Positions 30,665 through 40,351 of a DNA stretch of 64,000 nt are shown here, piece by piece; the first letter of the stretch is position 1, and every line of letters starts with the position of its first letter. The stretch comes from Leishmania martiniquensis. Taxonomy: Eukaryota; Euglenozoa; Kinetoplastea; Trypanosomatida; Trypanosomatidae. A program made the position numbers and the translations under genes. The DNA is taken from NCBI RefSeq assembly GCF_017916325.1, contig NC_090147.1:322001-386000 (forward strand). Reading direction: 5' to 3'. A model generated the notes under the pieces. It was not told the origin of the DNA and made no database searches. It saw only the letters and a program-made list of their open reading frames with translations.

Positions 30665-31767
30665 CCGAGTTCGCCACCAAAGAAGTAGGCAGCGTCTCCA
30701 TACTTGGTGCTTGAATGCGTTTGAGGGGGAGGAGGAATGTGATGGAGGGAGGGGGAGAGTGACAGCAGTGAAGCGTTTCCCAATCGCGGTGTGCGAGCGT
30801 GCCTCATGCGTGCGGCAAGCCACGTGCGCGCGAGGCGTTGATGCAGTTTGGCTTTCCCTCTTTCTTCTCTTCCGTCTGCTCGGCCCCTCGCCCCCCTTTT
30901 TTCTCCCCCTCTCTTGCAGACAGTACCGGCTGCTATTTGCTGTCGCTCGATGAGCGCTGCGTGCGCGCCGTGCAGGGCATGCGCCTGTTTACGAGTGCGC
31001 GCCTCTGCGGCGGTGTATTTCGGTGCTCTTCGTCACCCGTTTTAGGCGCGGACGCATTCCCACTTCCCCTTGTCTGCACTCAGCGTACGCCGCTATGACG
31101 TCTGTGCTCAGCGCTCCCCCCAACCACTCTTTCTCCCGTACACGTGCACAAGGCTCGAAAGGCGAAGAAAACTTCACGTGCGCCCAGGGTTGGGGGGCAC
31201 GCGCGCGTCTTTCTTCTTTCTGACAAGCGGCGTGGCCTCTACGCAACGGCCGCGTCGCTCGCACAAGCGCAGATAGATACAGTCACGAGGGATGGGGGCA
31301 GCAGAAGCAGTATATGCAGGTGTGAACATACGGCAGAGTGTGCCTGTCTGCTCCCCGTGCACGCTCGCTTGTTTTCTCGATGTCCTCTCGGTGCCGCTCT
31401 TTCGGTTCGAGCCCTGTTCGTCGTACCGCCTCTCGCTCTTCCCGTACGTCCCTTCTCCATCCCCCTCTTTTTCCTTGGTCGCCCTTGCACGGCATACAGA
31501 CGTGCGTGTGCACATACACATCCTCTTTTCCCTCTGTCCCTGCCGTTGCTGCCGCCTGCTTTTACGGTGCCCGATCCCAGTCACAGCTCTGCCGCTGATT
31601 GCATCTCCGCCCGAGTACGAGGGTCGCACCGCGACGCCTTCGACCCCCAACTCTTCCGGCTGATACATCCCCCCACCTCCTTTACAAGAAAAAAGTCACT
31701 AAGGCACGAATCTTTGCTCCCGTTTCATCGTCTGTCGCGCCTGCTCTCCCCCCTCGACGCCGACGCG
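30665..31767. other. Intergenic region and upstream frame before the surface antigen
   Basis: No gene recognised. The surface-antigen frame stays open back to 31144, but that part is Ser/Pro/Leu-rich translation of pyrimidine tracts and has no signal-peptide character. The T/C tract at about 31663-31684 and AG at 31687-31688 could serve the antigen gene. Confidence 0.6.
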
Positions 31768-34700
31768 ATGACGCGGTGCGCGCGCCGACTTGTGTTGGCA
31801 GCGACCTTTGCTGCGGCGGTGGCGCTGCTGCAGTGCACAGATGGTGCGCCGTTCGCGCGTGCTGCTGTGACGAGTGACTTCACTGCCGAGCAGCAGTCGA
31901 ACACGCTGACGGTCCTGCAGGCGTTTGCGGATGTGATTCCTGCGCTGCAGAGCGAATGGGGCGGCAGCGACTTCTGCTCGTGGAGGGGCGTGACGTGCGA
32001 CGCGTCTGGCGTGCGTGTGGATGATGGCGGTGTGAACTATACCGGCACACTGCCGGAGATGCCTGCAGACGTCGACTACACGAACGTCGTCATCACGAGC
32101 CTCAACTTCTCCACGATGGGGCTTGGGCTGAGCGGAACGCTGCCGGACAGCTGGAGTAAGCTACGACTGCTGAAGTCGATGACCTTTGTAGGCTGCAACG
32201 TGAGCGGGACGCTGCCCGCATCCTGGAGTGCTCTCAACTCACTGACGGAGCTGACGATCCGAGCTTGTGTGAACATCACGGGCACTCTCCCTCGTGAGTG
32301 GAGCTCAATGCGCTCCATGGCGTGGCTGAAGCTTTCGGAGGTGCAGCTCAGCGGCACGCTGCCAGCGGAGTGGAGTGCGATGACTTCATTGAAGATGCTG
32401 GAGATGATCGATGCGAACGACATTAGCGGCACGCTGCCGCCGGAGTGGAGCTCGTTGACTTCGCTTTTGTATCTGTACGTGGACGGGTCGTTGCTAACAG
32501 GCTCACTGCCGCCGGAGTGGAGCTCGCTGCCGCGAGTGAGGGACGTTTCTTTTCGTGGCTCGCAGCTGTCCGGCTACCTCCCGCCTGAGTGGAGCAGTAT
32601 AAGGACACTGAGGCGCCTGTACCTGACGAACGCGAGTATCTCTGGCACGTTGCCGTTGAAGTGGAACGCCTTAGAGACTCTAGAACAGCTTTACTTGCAG
32701 GGCACTCGGATTTCTGGCACGCTGCCGCCGGAGTGGAGTGCGATGCCATCGCTGCAACACCTTCTGCTCACCAACTCACTCGTCTCCGGCACGCTGCCAC
32801 CGGAGTGGAGTGCCATGAAGAGGCTGCGCTACCTCTCTGTGCAGGGCACTCGGATTTCCGGCACGCTGCCGCCGGAGTGGAGTGCGATGCCGGCGTTGGA
32901 AAATGTGCAGATGTCGTGGGCATCGCTTTCTGGGACGTTGCCGCCGGAATGGGGGGCACTGAAAAATATGAGGCATGTTGTGATGACGGGCCCGCAGATA
33001 TCCGGCACGCTTCCACCGGAGTGGGGGTCGATGAGCGCGCTGCAACAGATAGTGTTGACCGGCACGCAGCTGTCGGGCACGCTGCCGCCGGAGTGGGGTA
33101 CACTGCAGTCACTGCAGGAGGTGCGACTGTACGACACGCAACTATCGGGCACGCTGCCGCCGGAGTGGGGTGCACTGGGGAGCCTGGTGAACATGTCTGT
33201 GCAGAACACATCAATCTCCGGCTCTCTGCCAGCCGAGTGGGGCCGTATGCGAGCGCTGCGCAACGTGGCAGCGGACAACACGTCGCTCTCTGGTACGCTG
33301 CCCGCATCGTGGTCGGCGCTGAAGACCTTGACGGCACTTACTCTCTCCGTCACCTCCATCTCGGGCACGCTGCCGCCGGAGTGGGGTGCACTGCAGTCGC
33401 TGCAGGAGCTGCGAGTGTCCGACACGCAGCTATCGGGCACGCTGCCGCCGGAGTGGGGTGCACTGCAGTCGCTGCAGGAGCTGCGAGTGTCCGACACGCA
33501 GCTATCGGGCACGCTGCCGCCGGAGTGGAGTGGGATGACAAGTGCGCACTTCATAGCGCTAGAAAACTGCGGCTTCTTCGGTGCTCTGCCCTCCTCGTGG
33601 TCTGTGATGCCGAAGCTGAGGGAGATCTTCTTGACGGGCAACACCTTCTGCGGGTGTGTGCCTGACTTGTGGGCCTCAAAACCTCGCCTCGTGGTGATCA
33701 TCGAGGACGAGCACAGAGGCAGCAACTGCACTACAGAGAGAATCTGCCCGACGACAACAACCACTGAGCCGCCGATGGAGCCGAGCACGACGACGACTGA
33801 GCCGCCGACGGAGCCGAGCACGACGACGACGGAGCCGCCGACGGAGCCGAGCACGACGACGACTGAGCCGCCGACGGAGCCGAGCACGACGACGACTGAG
33901 CCGCCGACGGAGCCGAGCACGACGACGACTGAGCCGCCGATGGAGCCGAGCACGACGACGACTGAGCCGCCGATGGAGCCGAGCACGACGACGACTGAGC
34001 CGCCGACGGAGCCGAGCACGACGACGACTGAGCCGCCGACGGAGCCGAGCACGACGACGACTGAGCCGCCGATGGAGCCGAGCACGACGACGACTGAGCC
34101 GCCGACGGAGCCGAGCACGACGACGACTGAGCCGCCGACGGAGCCGAGCACGACGACGACTGAGCCGCCGACGGAGCCGAGCACGACGACGACTGAGCCG
34201 CCGACGGAGCCGAGCACGACGACGACTGAGCCGCCGACGGAGCCGAGCACGACGACGACTGAGCCGCCGACGGAGCCGAGCACGACGACGACTGAGCCGC
34301 CGACGGAGCCGAGCACGACGACGACTGAGCCGCCGACGGAGCCGAGCACGACGACGACTGAGCCGCCGATGGAGCCGAGCACGACGACGACTGAGCCGCC
34401 GACGGAGCCGAGCACGACGACGACTGAGCCGCCGACGGAGCCGAGCACGACGACGACTGAGCCGCCGACGGAGCCGAGCACGACGACGGAGCCGCCGACG
34501 GAGCCGAGCACGACGACGGAGCCGCCGACGGAGCCGAGCACGACGACGACTGAGCCGCCGACGGAGCCGAGCACGACGACGACTGAGCCGCCGACGGAGC
34601 CGAGCACGACGACGACTGAGCCGCCGATGGAGCCGAGCACGACGACGACTGAGCCGCCGACGGAGCCGAGCACGACGACGACTGAGCCGCCGATGGAGCC

Positions 34701-34947
34701 GAGCACGACGACGACTGAGCCGCCAACCGTGCCCACTGCTGATCCTGGAGCGGAGTGTGAGGTGGACGGGTGCGAGTTGTGCGAGCAGGGCTCTGCTGTG
34801 CAGTGCGCCAAGTGCGGTGAGAACTACTTCCTGACAGGGGAGAAAACATGCCTGATCTACTGTGATGACGGTGTGGCCGCTGTGTCGACCAGGGCACTGG
34901 CGGCGGCTGTGTTGTGTGCTGTCGTGTTGGTGAGCGCGTGCCATTAG
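31768..34947 (+). CDS. Promastigote surface antigen (PSA-2/GP46 family), LRR and Thr-rich repeat protein, GPI-anchored
   Basis: 1059 residues from the ATG at 31768, which starts a clear signal peptide (MTRCARRLVLAATFAAAVAL). Next comes a Cys-containing cap with DFCSWRGVTCD, as in plant-type LRR proteins, then about 22 LRRs of 24 residues with consensus SGTLPPEWSAMxSLxxL (about residues 90-630), and a capping CGCVPDLW. Residues about 663-990 (33754-34737) are about 30 units of TTTTEPPTEPS. A Cys-rich segment (CEVDGCELCEQG...CAKCGENYFL) and a hydrophobic end, ALAAAVLCAVVLVSACH, complete the typical GPI-anchor layout. This is the Leishmania PSA-2/GP46 design: a promastigote plasma-membrane protein, probably O-modified on the Thr-rich stalk; family members are reported to bind host complement receptor. 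Such genes are usually clustered, but only one is seen here. Confidence 0.95.
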   Translation: MTRCARRLVLAATFAAAVALLQCTDGAPFARAAVTSDFTAEQQSNTLTVLQAFADVIPALQSEWGGSDFCSWRGVTCDASGVRVDDGGVNYTGTLPEMPADVDYTNVVITSLNFSTMGLGLSGTLPDSWSKLRLLKSMTFVGCNVSGTLPASWSALNSLTELTIRACVNITGTLPREWSSMRSMAWLKLSEVQLSGTLPAEWSAMTSLKMLEMIDANDISGTLPPEWSSLTSLLYLYVDGSLLTGSLPPEWSSLPRVRDVSFRGSQLSGYLPPEWSSIRTLRRLYLTNASISGTLPLKWNALETLEQLYLQGTRISGTLPPEWSAMPSLQHLLLTNSLVSGTLPPEWSAMKRLRYLSVQGTRISGTLPPEWSAMPALENVQMSWASLSGTLPPEWGALKNMRHVVMTGPQISGTLPPEWGSMSALQQIVLTGTQLSGTLPPEWGTLQSLQEVRLYDTQLSGTLPPEWGALGSLVNMSVQNTSISGSLPAEWGRMRALRNVAADNTSLSGTLPASWSALKTLTALTLSVTSISGTLPPEWGALQSLQELRVSDTQLSGTLPPEWGALQSLQELRVSDTQLSGTLPPEWSGMTSAHFIALENCGFFGALPSSWSVMPKLREIFLTGNTFCGCVPDLWASKPRLVVIIEDEHRGSNCTTERICPTTTTTEPPMEPSTTTTEPPTEPSTTTTEPPTEPSTTTTEPPTEPSTTTTEPPTEPSTTTTEPPMEPSTTTTEPPMEPSTTTTEPPTEPSTTTTEPPTEPSTTTTEPPMEPSTTTTEPPTEPSTTTTEPPTEPSTTTTEPPTEPSTTTTEPPTEPSTTTTEPPTEPSTTTTEPPTEPSTTTTEPPTEPSTTTTEPPTEPSTTTTEPPMEPSTTTTEPPTEPSTTTTEPPTEPSTTTTEPPTEPSTTTEPPTEPSTTTEPPTEPSTTTTEPPTEPSTTTTEPPTEPSTTTTEPPMEPSTTTTEPPTEPSTTTTEPPMEPSTTTTEPPTVPTADPGAECEVDGCELCEQGSAVQCAKCGENYFLTGEKTCLIYCDDGVAAVSTRALAAAVLCAVVLVSACH
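33361..33504 (+). repeat. Exact 72-nt tandem duplication of one LRR unit
   Basis: 33361-33432 and 33433-33504 are identical at the DNA level and encode the same 24-residue LRR (SGTLPPEWGALQSLQELRVS followed by DTQL). The other LRR units in the gene differ from each other at many positions, so this is a recent duplication. Confidence 0.9.
33754..34737 (+). repeat. 33-nt tandem repeat coding TTTTEPPTEPS, about 30 units
   Basis: 984 bases that fit 28 units of 33 nt plus two of 30 nt. The two short units are adjacent (about 34480-34540) and each lacks one Thr codon. Several units read PPMEPS in place of PPTEPS through a single ACG to ATG change; the last unit ends PPTVPT. The codons ACG ACG ACG ACT GAG CCG CCG are almost invariant, which suggests homogenisation or recent expansion. 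Confidence 0.92.
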
Positions 34948-37900
34948 CGAAAATCATTTGTTCCAGTTGAGCGCAGCATCTCTCCCTCCCTATCTGCAGC
35001 CTTCCACGTGTGCTGAACGACGTGCGTTTCTTTTCTCTTTGTCACCCCCTCTTACCCCTCACCTCCTCCCTCCCTCCCGTTTCTTCGTCTCGCTATTTAT
35101 CTTGTCTCGCTCTCTTGCATGCTCGGCTCACGCGCTAAGAGCAGCTTCACGCCGGATGCGTGGAGGGCACCGAATTGCGACGCTACCACCTCTACGCGCG
35201 AACGCGCTTGGAGGACGAGTAGCGTGTGCGCCTGAATGCTTGCGGGAACACTCCAGCCTCCTGTCAGTCGGTTACTCTTTCCTCCTCCCACCTGTGCGTC
35301 TTCGATAAGTCTGTCGCTCTTCGCGACAGAGGCGGCCGCCACTCATGTCCCTCCTCCCCAGCCCTCCAGCCCCTTTTCTCTCTGCCCGTGTGCGATCGCC
35401 GCTTGGCTGTTCCTTTCCACCCCCGGCCCCGTGCACCACACCAGAGTGCATCGCAATGCGGCTGAGTGGGGCCATGCGCATGCGCTGGCTGACAAGAGTG
35501 GAAGGACTCAGGCGCAGGGAGCAGCGCTCTCGCAAAGGGAGAGAGGAATGGCGGTGGAGGGGAAGCGTGACAAGGAGTGGGAAGGTTTACGCGGCTCTGT
35601 GCCAGTGTGCGGCATGCGGACCGACTCAGATATTTTTTCCCACTCTCACCCACGCCCTTTCCCCATCCTCCAGCAAACAACTTGCGCGTTTCCTTCCCGA
35701 CACGGGCGCGCTCTCGTGTCGCGGCGCCTTCAGCCGTCCGTCTCTCATGACTTCTTTTTGCTATGGCTTGTTTGTGTTTCACTATGGCCCCCCTTTTCTC
35801 CCTCTTTGTGCTTGCCTTCTCCCGCGCGAAGACTTCTCCAGTGGGCTCTACCCCTCCCCCCATCTCCTCGGGCTCGCCGTCGTTTCTCTCAGTTTTGTTT
35901 ACCCCCTTTCTCTGTGACTGCCCTTTAATGCGGCGCCTATGCGCATCTACTCTGCGAAGAGCTCGTTTCACTTTAGCGTGTTGGTGTGTGTGTATGTGTG
36001 TGTGTGTGTACATTCGGCGCACCGTCCGCGACAGTGGTGGTCGTGGTGCACATGCCGGTTCCCCTTCTTTCGTTTTTCCCCAACATTAGAGTCGTGCATT
36101 AATCTCTACTGAATTCTATGTGATCCCCTCTGACTCGCTCTCGATGATTCGCCCCGTCCTCCCTCCCCTCCCCACATTTTTTTCTTTTTGCTCACCGCGT
36201 ATTCGCTTTTCACCTCCGTTGTTGTGCTGTCTTTTTTTTTTGCTCGTGTGTGTGTGCGTGTGTGTGTGCCGTGATGGAGCGCGGTCCGCGAGATCGGTGC
36301 TTGCGAATCGATGATCACCACCGGGAAGGAGCAGCAATCATGGATGGCGTGTAATCGAGGTGGGGGGCCTCTGCGCTCAGGAGAGGGGGGAGAGCCCCTC
36401 GTACTTGTCGTGGTTACCCCTGCCTCCCCTCGGCCCGTCAGGCACAGCCTCCCCCCTCTTCAGGTATCTATCTCCGGAAGAGAGGAGTGCAGAAGAGACG
36501 GACGCTCACACACGCACACACACATACGTGGATACATGTTGATCTGTGTGCATGTTTGGACCGCTCATGGAAGCCCTTGCCCGCATCTCCATGTGGTCAA
36601 CGATTGGTTTTCACTCACATTCGACATACATACCGCGATGTCGGCCTGGCCCTCATCGGCGCCCCTTGCGCCTCTTTTGGTGCAGCGGCCCTTCCTCGAT
36701 TTCCATTCCTCCCCCTCCTCCTCCCCCCGCTTCAGAGTCAGTGGACCTCTGCTGCCGTCCTCAGCCCGGACATCTGAATAACCCTCTTGTGTGTCCCAAC
36801 GAAGTCATATTCGCGCAGCTCACGCCCCCTCCCCTCTGTCCCTTTTTTTATTTGTTGCTAATCTTTCGCTCCTCTTCGCGGAGCTTTTTTTTCGGCGACT
36901 GCGGTGAACTCGAAATCCCTTCCTCCACCAGGGCCCTCTTTCCACGACTGCTGGTGTGAGAGCGTCGGCCCCCGCGCATCCCCTCTCCCTTCCCCTTCTC
37001 CTGCTTCGCACACGTACCCACCGCCAGGTGGGACAAGAAAGCAGGAGGGCTTGGCGTGTGCTGGTGATGTGGGGCGGAGGGGCGTGGTAGTCCACACCCT
37101 CGCGCGAACGAAGCGGACGCGCACAGACACCGTAACTGTCTTGAATGTTTTCTCTAAAGGCCCGGTGTAGGCGGCACGACCGCTCACACCTTCCGTCATG
37201 GGTGATCTGACGCGTACGCTCGTGACCGGCGAAAGAGCCGCTCTCGCCTTTTTGTGCTTTACTGCCGCGTGGCCCTCACGCGCTGGCGAAGCGGGCGTGG
37301 TGGTGCTGAGGAGGAGGAAGGGGGAGGAGGCTTATACGCTTGCTTAGCGCATCGTGCGGGGGGAGGAAAAAAAGGGGAGAGGGGATGGGGCAGACGCGCA
37401 CCAGATTCGAAACAGAAAGAGCTCAGTAAGCAAACGTGGCACCACCTACGCTCTCCTTTCTCTTAAAGACGGAAGATGCACGTGTGCGCCTTTGCACTTA
37501 TCAGTGGGCTCACGTGTGCATCCCCCCTTCCCCCCATCTCATCCCAACGCCATCACTTCCAGTTTCCTCTGACCTCGACGCTCACACCCCCTCTCCGCGC
37601 ATTTCTTCCGGCTTCTGATGCCGCTCAAAATCGCTGTCCTTTTTCGTTAGCGGTTGTATACATATATATTTATGTATGTGTGCGTGCGTGTGTGTGTGTG
37701 TGTCGCGCGCGCGTCCTGAGAAAGAAGAGGGGTGGGGGCGGCTCTCTTCTTCCCATGGGCGTCGTCTCCCTTTGCTTGACGGCTGATGGTGAAAGAGCCC
37801 CCCCTCTCCCCTTCCTCTCCCCTCCTCTCGCCTCTCTCTCTTTCTCTTCGCGCTGGCTAGCCGCCACCGTGTCACAGCCGCATAATGCCGCCCCCTGTCC

Positions 37901-38570
37901 CCTTTTCTTTTCGTGCCAGCCTTGTAACGCTGAGCCGCCTTTCTTCTTCGCGCTGTATGCGCGTTGGCAGAACCTCTTTCTCATGCACACAGGCACACAC
38001 AAACTGTCCCCCTCTTCGCTAACATGGACGTATGGGATACGCGGCTGTGCCTTCCTGACGCCTGTGGTGGAAGAGGGGCGTAACGGCGGCAGGGCCTCGA
38101 GGGCGATGCCGTGCTGATGTACAGTGCTAATGGAATCTTCTTCTCTCGCTCGGTAAGGTGTAGACGCCAAATATCACCAAACAAAATCAAATGGGCGGGT
38201 GGAAGGGGGGCGTCGGCCAATCAATGCCGACGCCCCCCTTCCACCTCCGCCCGCCCCCGCCCCTCGGCCACTCTCACTGCTGCACTGGTCATTGTGGCTG
38301 CGTGCAGTGGCAACTCGGCCTTCGCCGACGGCTTTAGCTCATGCCAGCCGCGCTCGCCGCCGCACCCCAAAAAGTGTCTGTGCGCATGCTGGGTACTGCG
38401 CTTCCTCCGCCTCTTCGATGGAATCATTTTTGCTACCGCACGGCCCCCTCTCACATCCCCGTTTTTCTTGCAATGTGCGGCATGCGCCTCGACTCGATAC
38501 CCTTTCGCCCTTTAGGGTGCCTTCACGGCGAATCGCGGGTTCCCTCCCTGTGGCCACAAGATGAGTCGTC
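34948..38570. other. Long intergenic region downstream of the surface antigen
   Basis: 3.6 kb with no convincing gene. CT-rich tracts dominate (35040-35110, 35800-35915, 36130-36240, 37800-37850) with GT/CA runs near 35985-36010, 36245-36270 and 37684-37702. Frames up to about 250 codons occur on both strands, all low-complexity. Possibly the 3' UTR of the antigen and the regulatory space left from a larger array. Confidence 0.6.
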
Positions 38571-38577
38571 TCCGAAT

Positions 38578-39086
38578 ATGACCGCGCCCTTCATCCACCA
38601 CGGACAAGGGCAGAGGCTGCAGCACCCTGCGCTGCCTGCCACCTCGAGTGCTGCGGCGACCTTTCCTGTCACACGGCTGCGGGGCTCTGTGACGCGGACG
38701 GGGCCGCGTGGGCACGCGCGCAGCAGTCCCCGCAGCTTGGCTGCCCCGAGACCTCGCTCCAACCGCACCGCCACACACGCGACTGCCACGCCTGCAGCCG
38801 CCGCGCAGCGCAAAGGAAGGGGAGGCGCTTGCCGGGCGGGGCGGTATTTTACCTGTGCCTTACTGTGGGCACGCGCTCTCTTTCTCCGGCGCCTTCGCTG
38901 CCGAGGGCGGGCCCGCGTGAACAACAGCGGCGCAATGAGCGGAGGAAGTCGAAGGCATCGCCCGCGGCTAGCGCCGCGCCGACCAAGGGCTGCGGGCTGC
39001 TCGCTGCGGGTCGCTTCTTCTTGCAGCAAGGTGCGGCCCTCGAGGCGATGCGTGCACTCCTCGGACGCCCGCGCCCACCCCCTTAG
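38578..39086 (+). pseudogene. Possible broken or mis-sequenced small gene
   Basis: From ATG 38578 one frame reads a GC3-rich, Ala/Arg/Thr-rich protein for about 85 codons (MTAPFIHHGQGQRLQHPALP at the start). Near the G-rich stretch GCCGGGCGGGGCGG (38829-38842) the protein-like character passes to the other + frames: ILPVPYCGHALSFSGAFAAE (frame ending 38920), then REQQRRNERRKSKAS and LAAGRFFLQQGAALEAM (frame ending 39086). Base composition is unlike the CT-rich DNA on both sides. I cannot tell a decayed gene from an assembly indel in a G-run, or from chance in GC-rich DNA. No family recognised. No attempt is made to join the frames. Confidence 0.3.
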
Positions 39087-40351
39087 CAGCCTCGTGGCTG
39101 CACCATCTGCCGCGCGGGCGACCTCATGCGCGTAGGACGACCGCTTTTCCCTCGCCTCAGAGCCTGAGGCGCGACCGGCGGCCGGTGCTATCCTCGTCGA
39201 GCGACAGCATGTGGCCGCGCGAGGCTCGACCACACACGCACAACCGCCTTTTTTTTCCGGGACGAGCCTATCGCAACACTGCGAAAGTGCCCCTCCCCCC
39301 TCCTCCTCGCCTTTTCTACCGTACGCGCGGAGGACTCCGGTGCGCCACAGCTCCTTTAGCGTTTGAATGGCAGCGGATGGGTAAGTGGAGTGGCGTAATG
39401 GGCCAGCGACACTGTGCGGCATGCTGCCAGGGCGGGCCTAGGGCGCCGCTGTTTGCCTTTTTCTTCACAGTAACCGTTGCACGCAGCTGCCGGCTCGGGC
39501 GATAGCGATAAGGTGGAGAGGGAGGGAGTGGTCGTGCGATAGTTGGCCGCTGCGATGCGCTCTTGTGTATGCGCTACTCCTCACCAACAGTGCACGATGC
39601 TTGCCAGCACTGTTCGGCCAAAGGGGTAGCGGGGGGCGTGCACCTGCCCTCGCAGGAAGGACAGGGGCGCCTACCGCACCTTTCCAACAAGATGAATGGA
39701 GGCCTTTCTGCGACGGCGCGACGATGGGCCCCCACGAGGATCGCGCACGAATGTGGTCTGAGGTGTGGGGGCGACGGATCTCCTCCTACTCCTCGGGTAT
39801 TCTCTTACACACATTCTTTCTCGGACACACACTCTCTCTCTGGACTACCCTAGCATATCGTCTGGTGGGACCTCTCCTCCCCCCTCCCCCCTCCGCACTC
39901 ACCGTGGCTCGCGCACCGTCTCTGTCTTGCTGTACGGCAGCAGTGCACATATCGGAGAGCGAGCGAGCGCGCGGTAGCTTCGAAGTGACAACAAGGTCGG
40001 CTTGCCTCTGGCGCTGTTGGGCCACGAATGGGTGCAGACTCGACGGGGTGGCCATACGCATACGTGTTAGATTAAATTGCACATAGACGCGAAGGGGGAA
40101 GAGAACGCCGTCTCGCCGAGCTGCCGCTGAGAAGCGCATGAACGCACCATCACGCCATCACTCTGGCGCCCTACATTAGACGCCTTCAGGCAGCGATCGT
40201 GTCTCCCCCTCTCTGTCGTCTGTTGTGCGTCTCTCCGAGGACGCACATTTTCGAGGAGCCGCGAGCGGAAAGGCTCGGCGGACGAGGCAGCGCGTGCGGA
40301 CAAGCTGGCCGCAATCACCCGCCTTTTCCCTTTACGGGGCTCAATGCATTT
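39087..40351. other. Intergenic region before the 1630-residue gene
   Basis: No gene recognised. Mixed GC-rich DNA. A frame at 39565-40086 (173 codons) contains one hydrophobic stretch but runs through CT-rich tracts and starts at a non-ATG codon. The next gene's frame is open from 40199, but its first ATG is at 40352. Confidence 0.55.

Noticed and set aside
31395..31425. Another B-box-like sequence (GGTTCGAGCCC) upstream of the surface antigen
   Set aside because: No A box at the right distance and no acceptor stem; CT-rich surroundings.
31144..31767. N-terminal extension of the surface antigen
   Set aside because: Would bury the signal peptide behind more than 200 residues read from pyrimidine tracts.
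32829..34811. A 660-codon antisense frame, plus 422- and 408-codon antisense frames over the surface antigen
   Set aside because: They are mirror readings of the 33-nt repeat, whose period is divisible by three and which lacks stops in several frames. They give monotonous GSVGGSVVVVL, RRRARL or SSCSAPSAAQ repeats.
38523..39422. A 299-codon antisense frame in the gap after the surface antigen
   Set aside because: Arg/Ala/Gly-rich shadow of a GC-rich stretch, and all confident genes lie on the other strand.
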